DNA of 64,000 nucleotides. It comes from a bacterium. GTDB taxonomy: Bacteria > Patescibacteria > ABY1 > JAGPKW01. Where the stretch lies: positions 349,882 to 413,881 of the forward strand of contig JAJXYN010000009.1 in assembly GCA_021780535.1 (NCBI GenBank), written 5' to 3'. The notes beneath the pieces are model-generated. The model worked only from the letters and a program-made list of their open reading frames with translations, was not told the DNA's origin and ran no database searches. Made by a program: the position numbers and the translations under genes. Positions 32,903-42,804 of the stretch are shown here, piece after piece (the stretch's first letter is position 1; each line of letters begins with the position of its first letter).

Positions 32903-34732
32903 ATGGCAGATAAGCAAAAAAATGGTATTTTATGGAAAAATTTAATTATTTTTATTGTTGTTTTTATTGGATTGGGTTTGATTTTTAATTTTTATAAACC
33001 TTCAGTTGTTAATTACCAAGAAATAAATATTAATGATTTTATAAACCAAGTAAATCAAAATAATATTGATAATATAAAAATTTCTGCGGATAAGGTATCT
33101 ATAAAAACAAAAGATAATAAAAATGAATTTTTTTATAAAGAAACAAACGAAACATTAAACGATGTTTTTAAAACTTATCAAATAGATTTAGGTAAAATTA
33201 GTTCATTAAAAATAGAAGTTGATAATTCTTCTAATAACAATTTATTTGTAAATATAATTTTACCATTTGTTTTCCCTGTGGTATTAATAATATTTTTTAT
33301 ATTGTTTTTGTCTAAACAAATAAATGGTTCTGCTAATAAAACCTTTAGTTTTGGACAAAGCAACCTAAAACAAGTTGATGCTAAAAAACAAAAAACAACT
33401 TTTAAAGAAGTGGCTGGCAACGAAAATGCAAAAGATGAATTAAAAGAAATTGTTGATTTTTTGAAAAATTCTAAAAAATATACACAAATGGGGGCAAAAA
33501 TACCACACGGAGTATTGCTTGTTGGTTCTCCTGGAACTGGTAAAACATTACTTGCTAGAGCTGTTGCCGGAGAGGCTCAAGTTCCTTTTTTTACAATATC
33601 TGGTTCAGAGTTTGTTGAGATGTTTGTGGGTGTTGGAGCTTCTCGCGTTAGAGATCTTTTTGCAAAAGCGAGAAAACAATCTCCATGTATAGTGTTTATT
33701 GATGAAATAGATGCTGTTGGAAGACAAAGAGGTGTTGGTGTTTCTGGTAGTCATGAAGAAAGGGAACAAACATTAAATCAAATTTTGGTTGAAATGGATG
33801 GTTTTGATAATGAAACAAATATTATTATAATAGCCGCTACAAACAGACCTGATGTTTTAGATAAGGCACTACTTAGACCAGGAAGATTTGATAGAACAAT
33901 AACTCTTGATGAACCAGACTTAAAAGACAGGGAAGCAATACTTAAAATACATGCGAAAAACAAACCACTTGAAAAAAATATTGATTTAAAATTAGTAGCG
34001 GAAAGAACTCCAGGTTTTTCTGGAGCCGATTTAGAGAGTTTATTAAATGAGGCTGCTATAAGATCCGCTTCTATAAATAAAAAAACAATAACCCAAAATG
34101 ATGTTTTAGAAAGTATAGAAAAAGTATTACTTGGACCAGCAAGAAAAAGTCACATCTTGTCAGATCAAGATAAAAAACATACCGCTTATCACGAATCTGG
34201 ACACGCTATAGTTGGTCATTTTTTACCAAATTGTGATACTGTTCATAAAATAAGTATAATATCAAGGGGAATGGCTGCTGGTTATACTTTAAACCTTCCG
34301 GAAAAGGAAACATTTATACACTCTAAAGAATATTATATAGACACAATGGCTATGATACTTGGTGGGTATGTTGTAGAAAAAGAGGTATTAGGGTATTTAA
34401 CAAGTGGTCCCTCTAATGATTTAAAAAAAGTTACCGAGTTAGCTAAAAAAATAGTATTAGAATTTGGAATGAGTAATAAACTTACTCCAAGAACATATGG
34501 CGAAAAAGATGAATTATTCTTTTTGGGAAACTCTACTGTTAAACAAGATTTTAGCGAACAAACATCTCAAACAATAGATAATGAGGTTGATGTAATAATA
34601 AAAGATGCTTACGAAAGGGCTAAAAATATAATTATAAAAAACAAAAAACTTCTTGATAAATTAGCTTCTATATTAATTAAACAAGAAACTATAGAAAAAG
34701 AAGAATTTAATAAAATAATGAAAACAAATTAA
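32903..34732 (+). CDS. ftsH: ATP-dependent zinc metalloprotease FtsH
   Basis: A 609-residue FtsH. Two membrane helices (about 13-30 and 118-138) flank an extracytoplasmic domain. The AAA+ domain has Walker A GSPGTGKT, Walker B IVFIDEID and the second region of homology (ATNRPDVLDKALLRPGRFDR). The peptidase site is HESGH. It is the membrane-bound protease that degrades damaged membrane proteins and short-lived regulators. I use ATG 32903 (MADKQKN); the TTG at 32873 only adds ten residues before the conserved start. It is followed 15 bases later by a small membrane protein gene. Confidence 0.96.
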   Translation: MADKQKNGILWKNLIIFIVVFIGLGLIFNFYKPSVVNYQEININDFINQVNQNNIDNIKISADKVSIKTKDNKNEFFYKETNETLNDVFKTYQIDLGKISSLKIEVDNSSNNNLFVNIILPFVFPVVLIIFFILFLSKQINGSANKTFSFGQSNLKQVDAKKQKTTFKEVAGNENAKDELKEIVDFLKNSKKYTQMGAKIPHGVLLVGSPGTGKTLLARAVAGEAQVPFFTISGSEFVEMFVGVGASRVRDLFAKARKQSPCIVFIDEIDAVGRQRGVGVSGSHEEREQTLNQILVEMDGFDNETNIIIIAATNRPDVLDKALLRPGRFDRTITLDEPDLKDREAILKIHAKNKPLEKNIDLKLVAERTPGFSGADLESLLNEAAIRSASINKKTITQNDVLESIEKVLLGPARKSHILSDQDKKHTAYHESGHAIVGHFLPNCDTVHKISIISRGMAAGYTLNLPEKETFIHSKEYYIDTMAMILGGYVVEKEVLGYLTSGPSNDLKKVTELAKKIVLEFGMSNKLTPRTYGEKDELFFLGNSTVKQDFSEQTSQTIDNEVDVIIKDAYERAKNIIIKNKKLLDKLASILIKQETIEKEEFNKIMKTN

Positions 34733-34747
34733 TAATAATTTAAATAT

Positions 34748-35683
34748 ATGTTAGATTATAAAAAGGTTTTAAAAAATATTATTAGTCTTCTAACTGAAAA
34801 TAAACTAATAATTGTTTTAACTTTAATAATAAGTTTATCTGGTGTTTTATTTTTTAGTAATATTTTAAGTAATTATAATTACTTTTTAAATCACAAATAT
34901 TTTATTTCTTTTGCTAAAAACATTCAGGAGTTAGCGACTATTTTTCAGTCTTTTATATATAATAGTGTTGTGGCAAATGCTGGCGAATCAATAACAACAT
35001 TGTTTAATATAAATAATATTTATAATAATGCTCCATTAATTAATAAATCTGTATTGTTTGGAATAATAGCTTTTATTATTATTTTAATAATGTTTTTTTT
35101 AACAAACATATTATCAACTTTTGTAATATATTCTTCAAAAAAACAAAAAATTGTAGATTTATTTAAAGAAACTAAGGGTGTTTTAAAAAATGTTTTATTA
35201 TTAGATTTAATAAGAATATTATCTATAATTATAATTTTTGGAATAATGGTTTTTATTAGTATATTGTTTTCTTTAAATTCTTATTTGTTTATTATAATAA
35301 GTTTTATATTGTCTGGTTTGTTGTTTTTTATATTGTTTTTCATATTACAATATTCTTTAAGATATATTATATTTTTTAAAAATAATATTACTGATTCTAT
35401 TAAAAAATCTTTTACTTTATTTTTTAATAATTTAAAAGAAAATATATTAAATATATTATTGTTATTAATTCAATTATTATTATTATTTATTGCTCTTATA
35501 ATAATATCTTTACCTATAATATTATTTAATTTTTATTTTATTAATTCTGGTTATTTAATATTTAATACTATTAATATAATTTTTATTAATATAATAATAT
35601 TAGTATTAACTACTTTAGGTAATATTTATATAATTAAATATTTAAATGAATTGTTTGGTGGTCTTATATTAAAAAATAAATAA
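34748..35683 (+). CDS. Multi-helix membrane protein, unknown
   Basis: A 311-residue protein, very rich in Ile, Leu, Phe and Asn, with about six hydrophobic segments (about residues 17-35, 92-118, 148-175, 178-205, 230-262, 270-298). No catalytic or family motif is recognised. The base composition is extreme (nearly all A/T at silent sites). It lies 15 bases after ftsH and ends at a strong terminator, so it is likely the second gene of the ftsH unit. It may be an FtsH partner, but that is only from position. Confidence 0.6.
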   Translation: MLDYKKVLKNIISLLTENKLIIVLTLIISLSGVLFFSNILSNYNYFLNHKYFISFAKNIQELATIFQSFIYNSVVANAGESITTLFNINNIYNNAPLINKSVLFGIIAFIIILIMFFLTNILSTFVIYSSKKQKIVDLFKETKGVLKNVLLLDLIRILSIIIIFGIMVFISILFSLNSYLFIIISFILSGLLFFILFFILQYSLRYIIFFKNNITDSIKKSFTLFFNNLKENILNILLLLIQLLLLFIALIIISLPIILFNFYFINSGYLIFNTINIIFINIIILVLTTLGNIYIIKYLNELFGGLILKNK

Positions 35684-35717
35684 ATTTAAAAACCAGTATT
35701 ATACTGGTTTTTAAATT
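35683..35717 (+). terminator. strong intrinsic terminator
   Basis: AATTTAAAAACCAGTA and its complement form a 16-bp perfect stem with a 3-base loop. Confidence 0.9.
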
Positions 35718-36108
35718 ACTATTAATAACTAAAAAATAACAGTTAATAAAAAGATAATTTAATAATTAAAAAATGGTATTAAATATTAATAACTAAAAAA
35801 TAAGTTGTTTAAAAATTGTTAATTAAAAAAACTTAAAAACAAACAAAAGTCAAAGATTGCAAAGTTGTTATAAAAAAGTTATTTATTTTCAATACGTAAT
35901 ATTAACAATTTTTGTAAAAAACAAATACTAAAATAAGAGATAAAACAAAGTTATTAATAAAATACACAGCCTTACTAACTACTAACTACTAATAATAAAT
36001 AAATAATAATATAAGAATTAAAAAAGAAATAAAAAAATAAATAAATTGAAATAAAAAAATAGTGTGTTAGAATTAAATTAAGAAATTAAGAAATTAAGAA
36101 ATTAAAAG
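35718..36108. other. AT-rich intergenic region before dnaN
   Basis: About 390 bases with no ORF. It has simple repeats (ACTAACTACTAACTACTAAT near 35973) and a tandem octamer AAATTAAG in four copies right before dnaN (36075-36106). A promoter may be TTGAAA (36046) with TAGAAT 16 bases later. I see no DnaA box here. Confidence 0.5.
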
Positions 36109-37215
36109 ATGAAAATAGAATGCATACAAGAAAATTTAAATAAAGGCTTAAATATAGCAAGTCATATAGTTAATAAAAATAATAGTTTACCAATATTAAA
36201 TAATATATTACTTGAAACACATGAGGATAATTTAAAAATAATATCAACAAATTTAGAAATAGGAATAGAATTTAATATAAGATGTAAAGTTGATGTTTCT
36301 GGTAAAATAGTTGTTCCTGCACAATTATTTAATAATTATATATCTACATTACCATCTAAAAATATTAATTTAAGTTTAGAAGATAATAAATTAAATATTT
36401 CTTGTGATAAATTTAATACAAAAATAAATTGTTTATCAGCAGAAGATTTTCCTATAATTCCAGAAATTAATAAAAAAAATAAATATAGTATATCTTGTAA
36501 AGATTTTAAAAATATATTACCTAGGGTTATTGGTTCGGTATCAAATAATAATTCTAGGCCAGAAATTAATGGAGTATTGTTGAATTTTGAAGAAAATAAA
36601 CTTACTATAGTTGGTACTGATGGTTATAGATTAAGTGAGGGGAAGATTAATATTCAAAATGAGAACAACACAAACGAACAAATTATATTACCATTATTTA
36701 CAGCCCAAGAAATTAATAAAATATTACAAATAGAAAACGGAAATATTAATATATTTACATCAGATACTCAAATTTTGTTTGTTTTTGAAAATATAAAATT
36801 AATATCAAGAGTTATTTCTGGTAATTACCCTGATTATAAACAAATAATCCCAGATAATTTTAAAACAGAATTTAATGTTGTAAAATCAGATTTTCTATCA
36901 ATAATTAAAAATATAGGATTATTTGCTGATAAAAATATTAATGATATTAAAATTATTATTAATAATAATAAAGTAAAAATTGAATCAAAAAACAATGAAA
37001 TAGGTGAAAATGTTGTAGAATTAGAAACGGATGTTGTTGGTATAAATAATAATATAATTTTTAATTATCAATATCTAATAGATGGTTTAAATAATATATC
37101 TAGTAAAAATATTAAAATTAATATTTTTGATGAAAATATGCCATCTTTGATATGTGGATTAGAAGATAATGAGAAAGATATATATAAATATATTCTTATG
37201 CCTATTAGGGGATAA
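36109..37215 (+). CDS. dnaN: DNA polymerase III beta sliding clamp
   Basis: A 368-residue beta clamp with the three structurally repeated domains (about 1-115, 125-240, 243-368). Motifs: LPILNNILLETHEDNLKIISTNLEIGI in domain 1, GVLLNFEENKLTIVGTDGYRLSEG in domain 2, and the closing YILMPIRG hydrophobic pocket residues. It holds the polymerase on DNA. It usually lies beside dnaA near the origin; no dnaA is seen here, though the proposed origin is about 12 kb to the left. It stands alone with a terminator after it. Confidence 0.96.
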   Translation: MKIECIQENLNKGLNIASHIVNKNNSLPILNNILLETHEDNLKIISTNLEIGIEFNIRCKVDVSGKIVVPAQLFNNYISTLPSKNINLSLEDNKLNISCDKFNTKINCLSAEDFPIIPEINKKNKYSISCKDFKNILPRVIGSVSNNNSRPEINGVLLNFEENKLTIVGTDGYRLSEGKINIQNENNTNEQIILPLFTAQEINKILQIENGNINIFTSDTQILFVFENIKLISRVISGNYPDYKQIIPDNFKTEFNVVKSDFLSIIKNIGLFADKNINDIKIIINNNKVKIESKNNEIGENVVELETDVVGINNNIIFNYQYLIDGLNNISSKNIKINIFDENMPSLICGLEDNEKDIYKYILMPIRG

Positions 37216-37222
37216 TAAAAAT

Positions 37223-37251
37223 AAAAAATTGCAAAATAATTGCAATTTTTT
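37223..37251. terminator. bidirectional terminator
   Basis: AAAAAATTGCA and TGCAATTTTTT form an 11-bp stem with a 7-base loop, between convergent dnaN and the PBP gene. Confidence 0.85.
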
Positions 37252-37256
37252 ATTTA

Positions 37257-40112
37257 TTATTGAACTTGGATATAATCTATATTTGATTGAACAACTTCTT
37301 GTGTGTCTTTTTTTGTTATCTCAGAATATATTTTATAAGTTCCAGCAACTTCCGGAGTTAAAATTGTTTTTATATTTCCAGAATCAGGATTGTTTATAAA
37401 GGATAATAAATTTTTAACCCCATTTTGTTCATAATATATTTTTACCACATCTATATTGCTTATATTATTTACTGATAAATTAATAGAAATAGGGTCCCTA
37501 ACTTTATAATTTTTATTATCTACTTGCAGATTTAGTGATGTGTTTGATAAATTTTGATAAAAATTAATACTATCAGATTTACTATTTAAAAATTCATCAA
37601 ATAATTGTACTTCTAATAAATGATAACCCGTATCTATATTACTTATGTTTAAAACATGATCATTAAATGGTTCTTGTGTTACTGTTTCTTGTATTACTCC
37701 ATCTATAAGATAATTTACCTTACTTATTTTATTGTTTAATAAATAAATTAACTTAACTTCTAGTTGATTTGAATTTATTGATGAATTGTTTGTTGGAGAA
37801 GATATGTTTAATGTTTGTATAGCATTACTATCGTGTACAGTGTCTTTGTTTTTTGGAGCATTATCTAATACGTAGTTTTTAAGATCATCTGTTGGGCTTG
37901 CTCCTAATGATAATAATAATGTTTTAATTAAATCTTGTTCGTCTTGAGTTTTGTCTTTTTTGTTTAATAATGTTGTAAACCAATTTTTAACACCAGCTTC
38001 CCAATTTTTATATTGAGGATCTTTTTCTGGATTTGTTACAACTTCTTGTGTTAAATCATCTTTATTTACATAATTTAATATACTGTGTAGGTCTATATAA
38101 CTTTTTTCTTGTACTAGTTCTGGTGGGGTATTTTCTGTTGCTAGATTACCAGAAATACTATCTATTTTAATTTTTACTATATTTTTATAATCCCCATTTA
38201 ACATTAAATTATTTTTATTTTCATATACTGGTTTTGGAAAATTTTCTATTTTGTCATTTTTAGTTGAATATTCCATATATTCTTGCCATATAGGAGCTCC
38301 AATTACTGCTCCGGTGGCTTGTTTCATTGGCGTGTCGTCGTTGTTACCAACCCATACAGCGGTTACGATATTTGGAGTATATCCTATTGTCCAAGCATCT
38401 TTATAATCGTTTGTTGTACCAGTTTTTGCAGCTACCGGTCTATTACTTAATATTAGGTTATTTTTTTTACCAAAAACATAACTTCTAGCATCATTATCAG
38501 ATAATATACTATTTATTTGTCTTGCTACATCTTTATCTAAAACTCTATTACTTGTTGTTTGAGAATTATCTTCTAATACTTTTCCATTACTATCTGTTAC
38601 TTTTAATATAGACTTAAGATCGTTTGCAACTCCATCGTTTGCAAATATTGAAAATGCGTGAACATGATCTATCATTGGAACCTCTGCTGATCCTAAAGCT
38701 AATGTTAAACCATACTTGTCTTTATCTTCTTGTAATATTGTTGAATATCCCATTTCTCTCGCTAGGTTTATAACATTATCAGCACCTGTTAAGTATAATG
38801 TTTTAACGGCGGGGATATTAAGAGAACCAGCTAGAGCTTTTCTTATACTTACTGGACCACGTTCTTTTAGATCGTAATCTTTTGGGATATAGCTTTGTCC
38901 AGCATTTGTTCCAAAATTAGTTACAGTATCAAATAAATAAGTGTCTGGCGTAAAACCTTTTTTAAATGCCGCAGCATAAACAATTGGTTTAAAAGTTGAA
39001 CCTAATTGTCTTTTGTTTATTGTTACATTAAAATTACCATATTTGTCATTAAAATAATCTTTAGATCCAACCATTGCTTCTATTTCACCAGTTTTTGCAT
39101 TAACTGACAAAAGTGCAGCATTTGAGGCATTGAATCTTTTTTCTATACTATCCATGTCTTTTTTGATGATGGATTCTGCTTTTTGTTGTTTGTCGTAATC
39201 AAGAGTTGTAATGATGTTTAAACCACCTTGTTCTACTAATGTGTCTCCGTATTTTTCTTCTAATAATTGTTTAACATACATTACAAAATGAGGGGCTTTT
39301 ATTTCTTCTTTTTTTGGTTTTATTGTGGATAAAATATCTGTATTTATTGCTGTGTTATATTCGTCATTTGTTATATAATTTTGATCTTTCATTTGCTTTA
39401 ATACAAGCTTATACCTTGCTATTAATTGATCTGTGTGTGATCCATAAGGAGAAAGAATAGATGGTGATTGTGGTAATGACGCTAGTAATGCTGATTCTTC
39501 TATTGTTAAATCTTTTGCAGATTTGTTAAAAAATGTTTGAGAAGCAGATTCTATACCATAAACAATAGATCCGTATGGTATTTCGTTTAAATACATTTTT
39601 AAAATATCATCTTTAGAAAACTTCTTTTCTATTTTATAAGACAATATAAGTTCTTTTATTTTTCTTTCTACGCTTTTTTCATTTGTAAGGATTGCGTTTT
39701 TAACTAATTGTTGTGTTAGAGTAGAACCGCCTTGTGATAATTTTCCAGAAAATACATCTATTATTATAGATCTTATTATACTTTTTATATCAAAACCAGA
39801 GTGAGTATAAAAATTTTTATCTTCTATTGCTATAGTTGCGTTTATGAGGTTTTTATTTACATCTTTTAATTCTACGATTGTTCTTTTTTGATCACCATGT
39901 ATTTCATATAATAAAACTTTTCCTGTTTTGTCATATATTTTTGTACTTTGTGCCACATTTCTTTCTATTAGTTTGTTTGGACTAGGAATTTCTTTATTAT
40001 ATTTGGCTAATAGTATAGAAAATCCAAATATAAATACTATAAGACCAATAAGAAACAATATTAATGATGCAGATAATATGTTTTTTAAAATTTTTTTGTT
40101 GTGTTTTTTCAT
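37257..40112 (-). CDS. Class A penicillin-binding protein (PBP1A type)
   Basis: A 951-residue bifunctional wall synthase. It has an N-terminal membrane helix (about 9-36). The GT51 glycosyltransferase domain has the catalytic AIEDKNFYTHSG (E97) and GGSTLTQQLVKNA. The transpeptidase domain has GSTFKP (SxxK), SLN and KTGTTN. After it lie Ig-like extensions (about 740-951; VDNKNYKVRDPISINLSV, YKIYSEITKKD) that probably contact wall or surface partners. It polymerises and cross-links peptidoglycan outside the membrane, so this organism has a wall. It is one of the few minus-strand genes of the right half and shares no operon. Confidence 0.95.
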   Translation of the reverse strand: MKKHNKKILKNILSASLILFLIGLIVFIFGFSILLAKYNKEIPSPNKLIERNVAQSTKIYDKTGKVLLYEIHGDQKRTIVELKDVNKNLINATIAIEDKNFYTHSGFDIKSIIRSIIIDVFSGKLSQGGSTLTQQLVKNAILTNEKSVERKIKELILSYKIEKKFSKDDILKMYLNEIPYGSIVYGIESASQTFFNKSAKDLTIEESALLASLPQSPSILSPYGSHTDQLIARYKLVLKQMKDQNYITNDEYNTAINTDILSTIKPKKEEIKAPHFVMYVKQLLEEKYGDTLVEQGGLNIITTLDYDKQQKAESIIKKDMDSIEKRFNASNAALLSVNAKTGEIEAMVGSKDYFNDKYGNFNVTINKRQLGSTFKPIVYAAAFKKGFTPDTYLFDTVTNFGTNAGQSYIPKDYDLKERGPVSIRKALAGSLNIPAVKTLYLTGADNVINLAREMGYSTILQEDKDKYGLTLALGSAEVPMIDHVHAFSIFANDGVANDLKSILKVTDSNGKVLEDNSQTTSNRVLDKDVARQINSILSDNDARSYVFGKKNNLILSNRPVAAKTGTTNDYKDAWTIGYTPNIVTAVWVGNNDDTPMKQATGAVIGAPIWQEYMEYSTKNDKIENFPKPVYENKNNLMLNGDYKNIVKIKIDSISGNLATENTPPELVQEKSYIDLHSILNYVNKDDLTQEVVTNPEKDPQYKNWEAGVKNWFTTLLNKKDKTQDEQDLIKTLLLSLGASPTDDLKNYVLDNAPKNKDTVHDSNAIQTLNISSPTNNSSINSNQLEVKLIYLLNNKISKVNYLIDGVIQETVTQEPFNDHVLNISNIDTGYHLLEVQLFDEFLNSKSDSINFYQNLSNTSLNLQVDNKNYKVRDPISINLSVNNISNIDVVKIYYEQNGVKNLLSFINNPDSGNIKTILTPEVAGTYKIYSEITKKDTQEVVQSNIDYIQVQ

Positions 40113-40276
40113 ATAATCTAATGTTTTTTCATATTAAAATTTATCTAAATTTAACACAAAACAATAGAAAAGTAAACTAAAAAACTAAAAATAAAGAATT
40201 GAAAAATTGAAAAAATAAAGTTTTGTTGGTAATATATAGATAATTTTAAAACATATAAATTTTAAATTTTAAAATA

Positions 40277-41485
40277 ATGGTGATTACCGATGAAAATAAA
40301 ATAAAAGAACTTTTAACTAGGGGTGTTGATGAGGTTATTGATAAAGATGATTTAGAAAAAAGGTTAAAAAGCGGGAAACAACTTAGAATTAAACTTGGCA
40401 TTGATCCTACTAGTCCAAATATTCATCTAGGAAGATCGATTCCTATTTTAAAATTAAGAGACTTCCAAGAATTGGGGCATAAAATAGTGTTTATTATTGG
40501 TGATTTTACTGGTGTTATTGGTGACACTTCTGACAAAGATAGTGAGAGACCAATGCTTGAAGAAGAAAAGATTAAGGAAAATATGAAAAACTATATTGAT
40601 CAGGCTGGAAAGATTATTGATATAGATAAATGTGAAATACATCACAATGGTGACTGGCTTTCTAAATTAACTTATTTAGAAATATCAAAACAAACAAATA
40701 TTTTTTCTGTTAACGAGTTTATATCTAGGGAAAATATTCAAAAAAGACTAAACGAAGGCAAGAGAGTTTCTCTTAGAGAGGTTTTATATCCAATAATGCA
40801 AGGATATGATTCTATTGCTATAAAAGCTGATGTTGAGCTTGGTGGTACAGACCAAAGATTTAATCTTTTAGCCGGAAGAGAAATGCAAAGATATTATAAA
40901 CAAGAACCTCAAAACATTGTTACCAACCCATTAATAGAAGGACTAGATGGTAGAAAGATGAGTTCTAGTTGGGGTAATACTATTAATCTTTTTGAAAATT
41001 CAAAAGATATGTTTGGTAAAATTATGTCTTTAAAAGATGAATTTATTATTAAATATTTTATTTTTGTTACTAGGGTTGATTTGAATATTATAAAAGAGTA
41101 TGAAAAAGATTTGAAAAATAGCGTTAATCCTAGAGATATTAAGTTAAAATTAGCCCATGAGATTGTGAGAATGTATCATGGTGAAGAAGTTGCTAAAAAA
41201 GAGGTAGAGAATTTTATTTCACAATTTAGTGAAAAGAAATTGCCAGAAGACATGAAGGAATTTAAAATCAAAAATCAAAAATCAAAAATCATAGATTTAT
41301 TAATAGAAACCGAACTTTGTTTTAGTAAAACGGAGGTAAGAAAAATGATAGAACAGGGTGCTGTTAAGGCTTACGATAAAAATGAAAACGTGAGAAAAAT
41401 TTCAGATGTTAATGAAGTTGTTGATATTGATAAAGAAAATATTATCCAAGTTGGTAAATTAAAATATATTAAGATAGTGAAATAA
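40277..41485 (+). CDS. tyrS: Tyrosyl-tRNA synthetase
   Basis: A 402-residue class I enzyme of the TyrS/TrpS type. The HIGH-type motif is NIHLGRS (near residue 49), and the KMSKS-type loop is GRKMSSSWGN (near 230). GGTDQRFNLLAGREMQ binds tyrosine. A C-terminal S4-type RNA-binding domain (about 340-402; FSKTEVRKMIEQGAVKA) reads the tRNA. The linker between the catalytic and S4 domains is encoded by tandem AAAATC repeats (41267-41290, KIKNQKSK), a local oddity. It charges tRNA-Tyr with tyrosine. Confidence 0.95.
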   Translation: MVITDENKIKELLTRGVDEVIDKDDLEKRLKSGKQLRIKLGIDPTSPNIHLGRSIPILKLRDFQELGHKIVFIIGDFTGVIGDTSDKDSERPMLEEEKIKENMKNYIDQAGKIIDIDKCEIHHNGDWLSKLTYLEISKQTNIFSVNEFISRENIQKRLNEGKRVSLREVLYPIMQGYDSIAIKADVELGGTDQRFNLLAGREMQRYYKQEPQNIVTNPLIEGLDGRKMSSSWGNTINLFENSKDMFGKIMSLKDEFIIKYFIFVTRVDLNIIKEYEKDLKNSVNPRDIKLKLAHEIVRMYHGEEVAKKEVENFISQFSEKKLPEDMKEFKIKNQKSKIIDLLIETELCFSKTEVRKMIEQGAVKAYDKNENVRKISDVNEVVDIDKENIIQVGKLKYIKIVK

Positions 41486-41495
41486 TATTGATAGA

Positions 41496-41513
41496 GGTGC
41501 ATTGCAATGCACC
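41496..41513. repeat. 18-bp perfect palindrome
   Basis: GGTGCATTGCAATGCACC, 11 bases after the tyrS stop. It is GC-richer than its surroundings. It may be a short hairpin or protein site; it has no T-run. Confidence 0.6.
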
Positions 41514-41530
41514 CATACAATTATAATTAT

Positions 41531-41965
41531 ATGTATATAAAATATAAAAATAAAGATTTTGTTGGTTTTGATGATATTAGACATAAAGATCTTTATAATA
41601 GATATAATAATTTGAAAAAAAAGAAAGACGAGCTTTTAAAAGAAGGTTTTTCTGTTAATAATTTTAATATTTATAAAAATTTATTTGATAAATATGATTT
41701 TTATGATCGAATAAATAGAAAAATTTTAACACTTATTAATCTTTATAGAAGAGAAAACTTAACAGAACAAATTAATGAAATTAATTTGAGATATCGCCAA
41801 AAAATTGAAAGCATTGTTGATAATGGTCAAAATAGAAGTCAAACTCATATTTTTGTTAGATTGTTTTGGTCAACATCTTTTTTTAAAGAATATTTTATTT
41901 TTGGTTTGATAATTTTTAAAAGAAATTTTTTAAATGGAATTAAAAGTAGAAGAAGAACTCATTAA
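41531..41965 (+). CDS. Hypothetical protein, 144 residues
   Basis: A charged, Tyr/Asn/Lys-rich protein with predicted helices (KDLYNRYNNLKKKKDELLKEGF, LTEQINEINLRYRQKIESIV) and a hydrophobic patch near the C-terminus (FFKEYFIFGLIIFK). No domain is recognised. I choose the ATG at 41531; the ATG at 41507 lies inside an 18-bp palindrome. Its 3' end overlaps rnhB by 32 bases, which is long for a true overlap, so the reading frame may be real only in part. The composition resembles the other proteins of this genome. Confidence 0.4.
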   Translation: MYIKYKNKDFVGFDDIRHKDLYNRYNNLKKKKDELLKEGFSVNNFNIYKNLFDKYDFYDRINRKILTLINLYRRENLTEQINEINLRYRQKIESIVDNGQNRSQTHIFVRLFWSTSFFKEYFIFGLIIFKRNFLNGIKSRRRTH

Positions 41966-42569
41966 TAAGGGTTTTAAATATGTTTGTGGTGTTGATGAGG
42001 TTGGTAGGGGTCCACTTGCTGGTCCTATTGTTATTTGTTGTTATATAGTAGATATTTCCGCTTTCACTAAAGTTATGGCGGACAAGGAAAATAATAAAAC
42101 AAGTCTAATAAATGATTCTAAAAAACTTTCCGATAAAAAAAGGAGGGAATTAGTTGATATTATTAAGGATTTTGCTATGGATTTTTCTATAGGAGAGGCA
42201 ACTAATGTTGAAATTGATAATTGTGGTATAATAGAGGCAAATAGGTTAGCTATTTTAAGAGGGGTAAATAATTTAAAAATTAAACCAGATTATTATTTGT
42301 TTGATTATAATACTTGTTTGGTTGATTTTTTAAATACTCCTTATGAAAAAATTATAAAAGGTGATTCTAAAATATTTTCTATTGCTTGTAGTTCTATTGT
42401 TGCTAAGGTTTATAGGGATGATTTAATGATTGAATTTTCAAAAAAATATGATAAATATGGTTTTGAAAAACATGTTGGATATGGAACGGAAAAACACATA
42501 AAAGCAATAAAGGAATTTGGTTTATCTGATTTGCACAGAAAGAGTTTTTGTAAAAATTTTATTAACTAA
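41934..42569 (+). CDS. rnhB: Ribonuclease HII
   Basis: A 211-residue RNase HII. The active-site start GVDEVGRGPLAGPIVI holds the Asp-Glu pair (near residues 20-21). NDSKKLSDKKRREL, GDSKIFSIACSSIVAKVYRD and HVGYGTEKH follow the family order with the remaining acidic residues. It cuts the RNA strand of RNA-DNA hybrids and single ribonucleotides in DNA. The start overlaps the end of the hypothetical gene before it, so translational coupling is possible. Confidence 0.95.
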   Translation: MELKVEEELINKGFKYVCGVDEVGRGPLAGPIVICCYIVDISAFTKVMADKENNKTSLINDSKKLSDKKRRELVDIIKDFAMDFSIGEATNVEIDNCGIIEANRLAILRGVNNLKIKPDYYLFDYNTCLVDFLNTPYEKIIKGDSKIFSIACSSIVAKVYRDDLMIEFSKKYDKYGFEKHVGYGTEKHIKAIKEFGLSDLHRKSFCKNFIN

Positions 42570-42804
42570 TTATTTTATTAAATTATTAAATGGTTTATTA
42601 AATTTTCCGTGAGTTCAATTTTTTAATTTTCTATATTAAAAATTTCAAAAATTCTATTCTAAAATTTAAACCACTCAAGACTGTTTTGAAATTTAAGCTA
42701 CGAGTTTTTTCAATTTTTAACATGAAAATTTAAATAAATTTCACAAACTCCAAATTTAATAAACTATTTAATTAATAAACTATTTAACTATTTAACTTAA
42801 TTTT

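Noticed and set aside
42600..42760. A possible further copy of the hairpin repeat before the methyltransferase gene
   Set aside because: GAGTT..ACTC ends pair loosely but the inner arms do not match the other copies; AT-richness alone gives such pairing.
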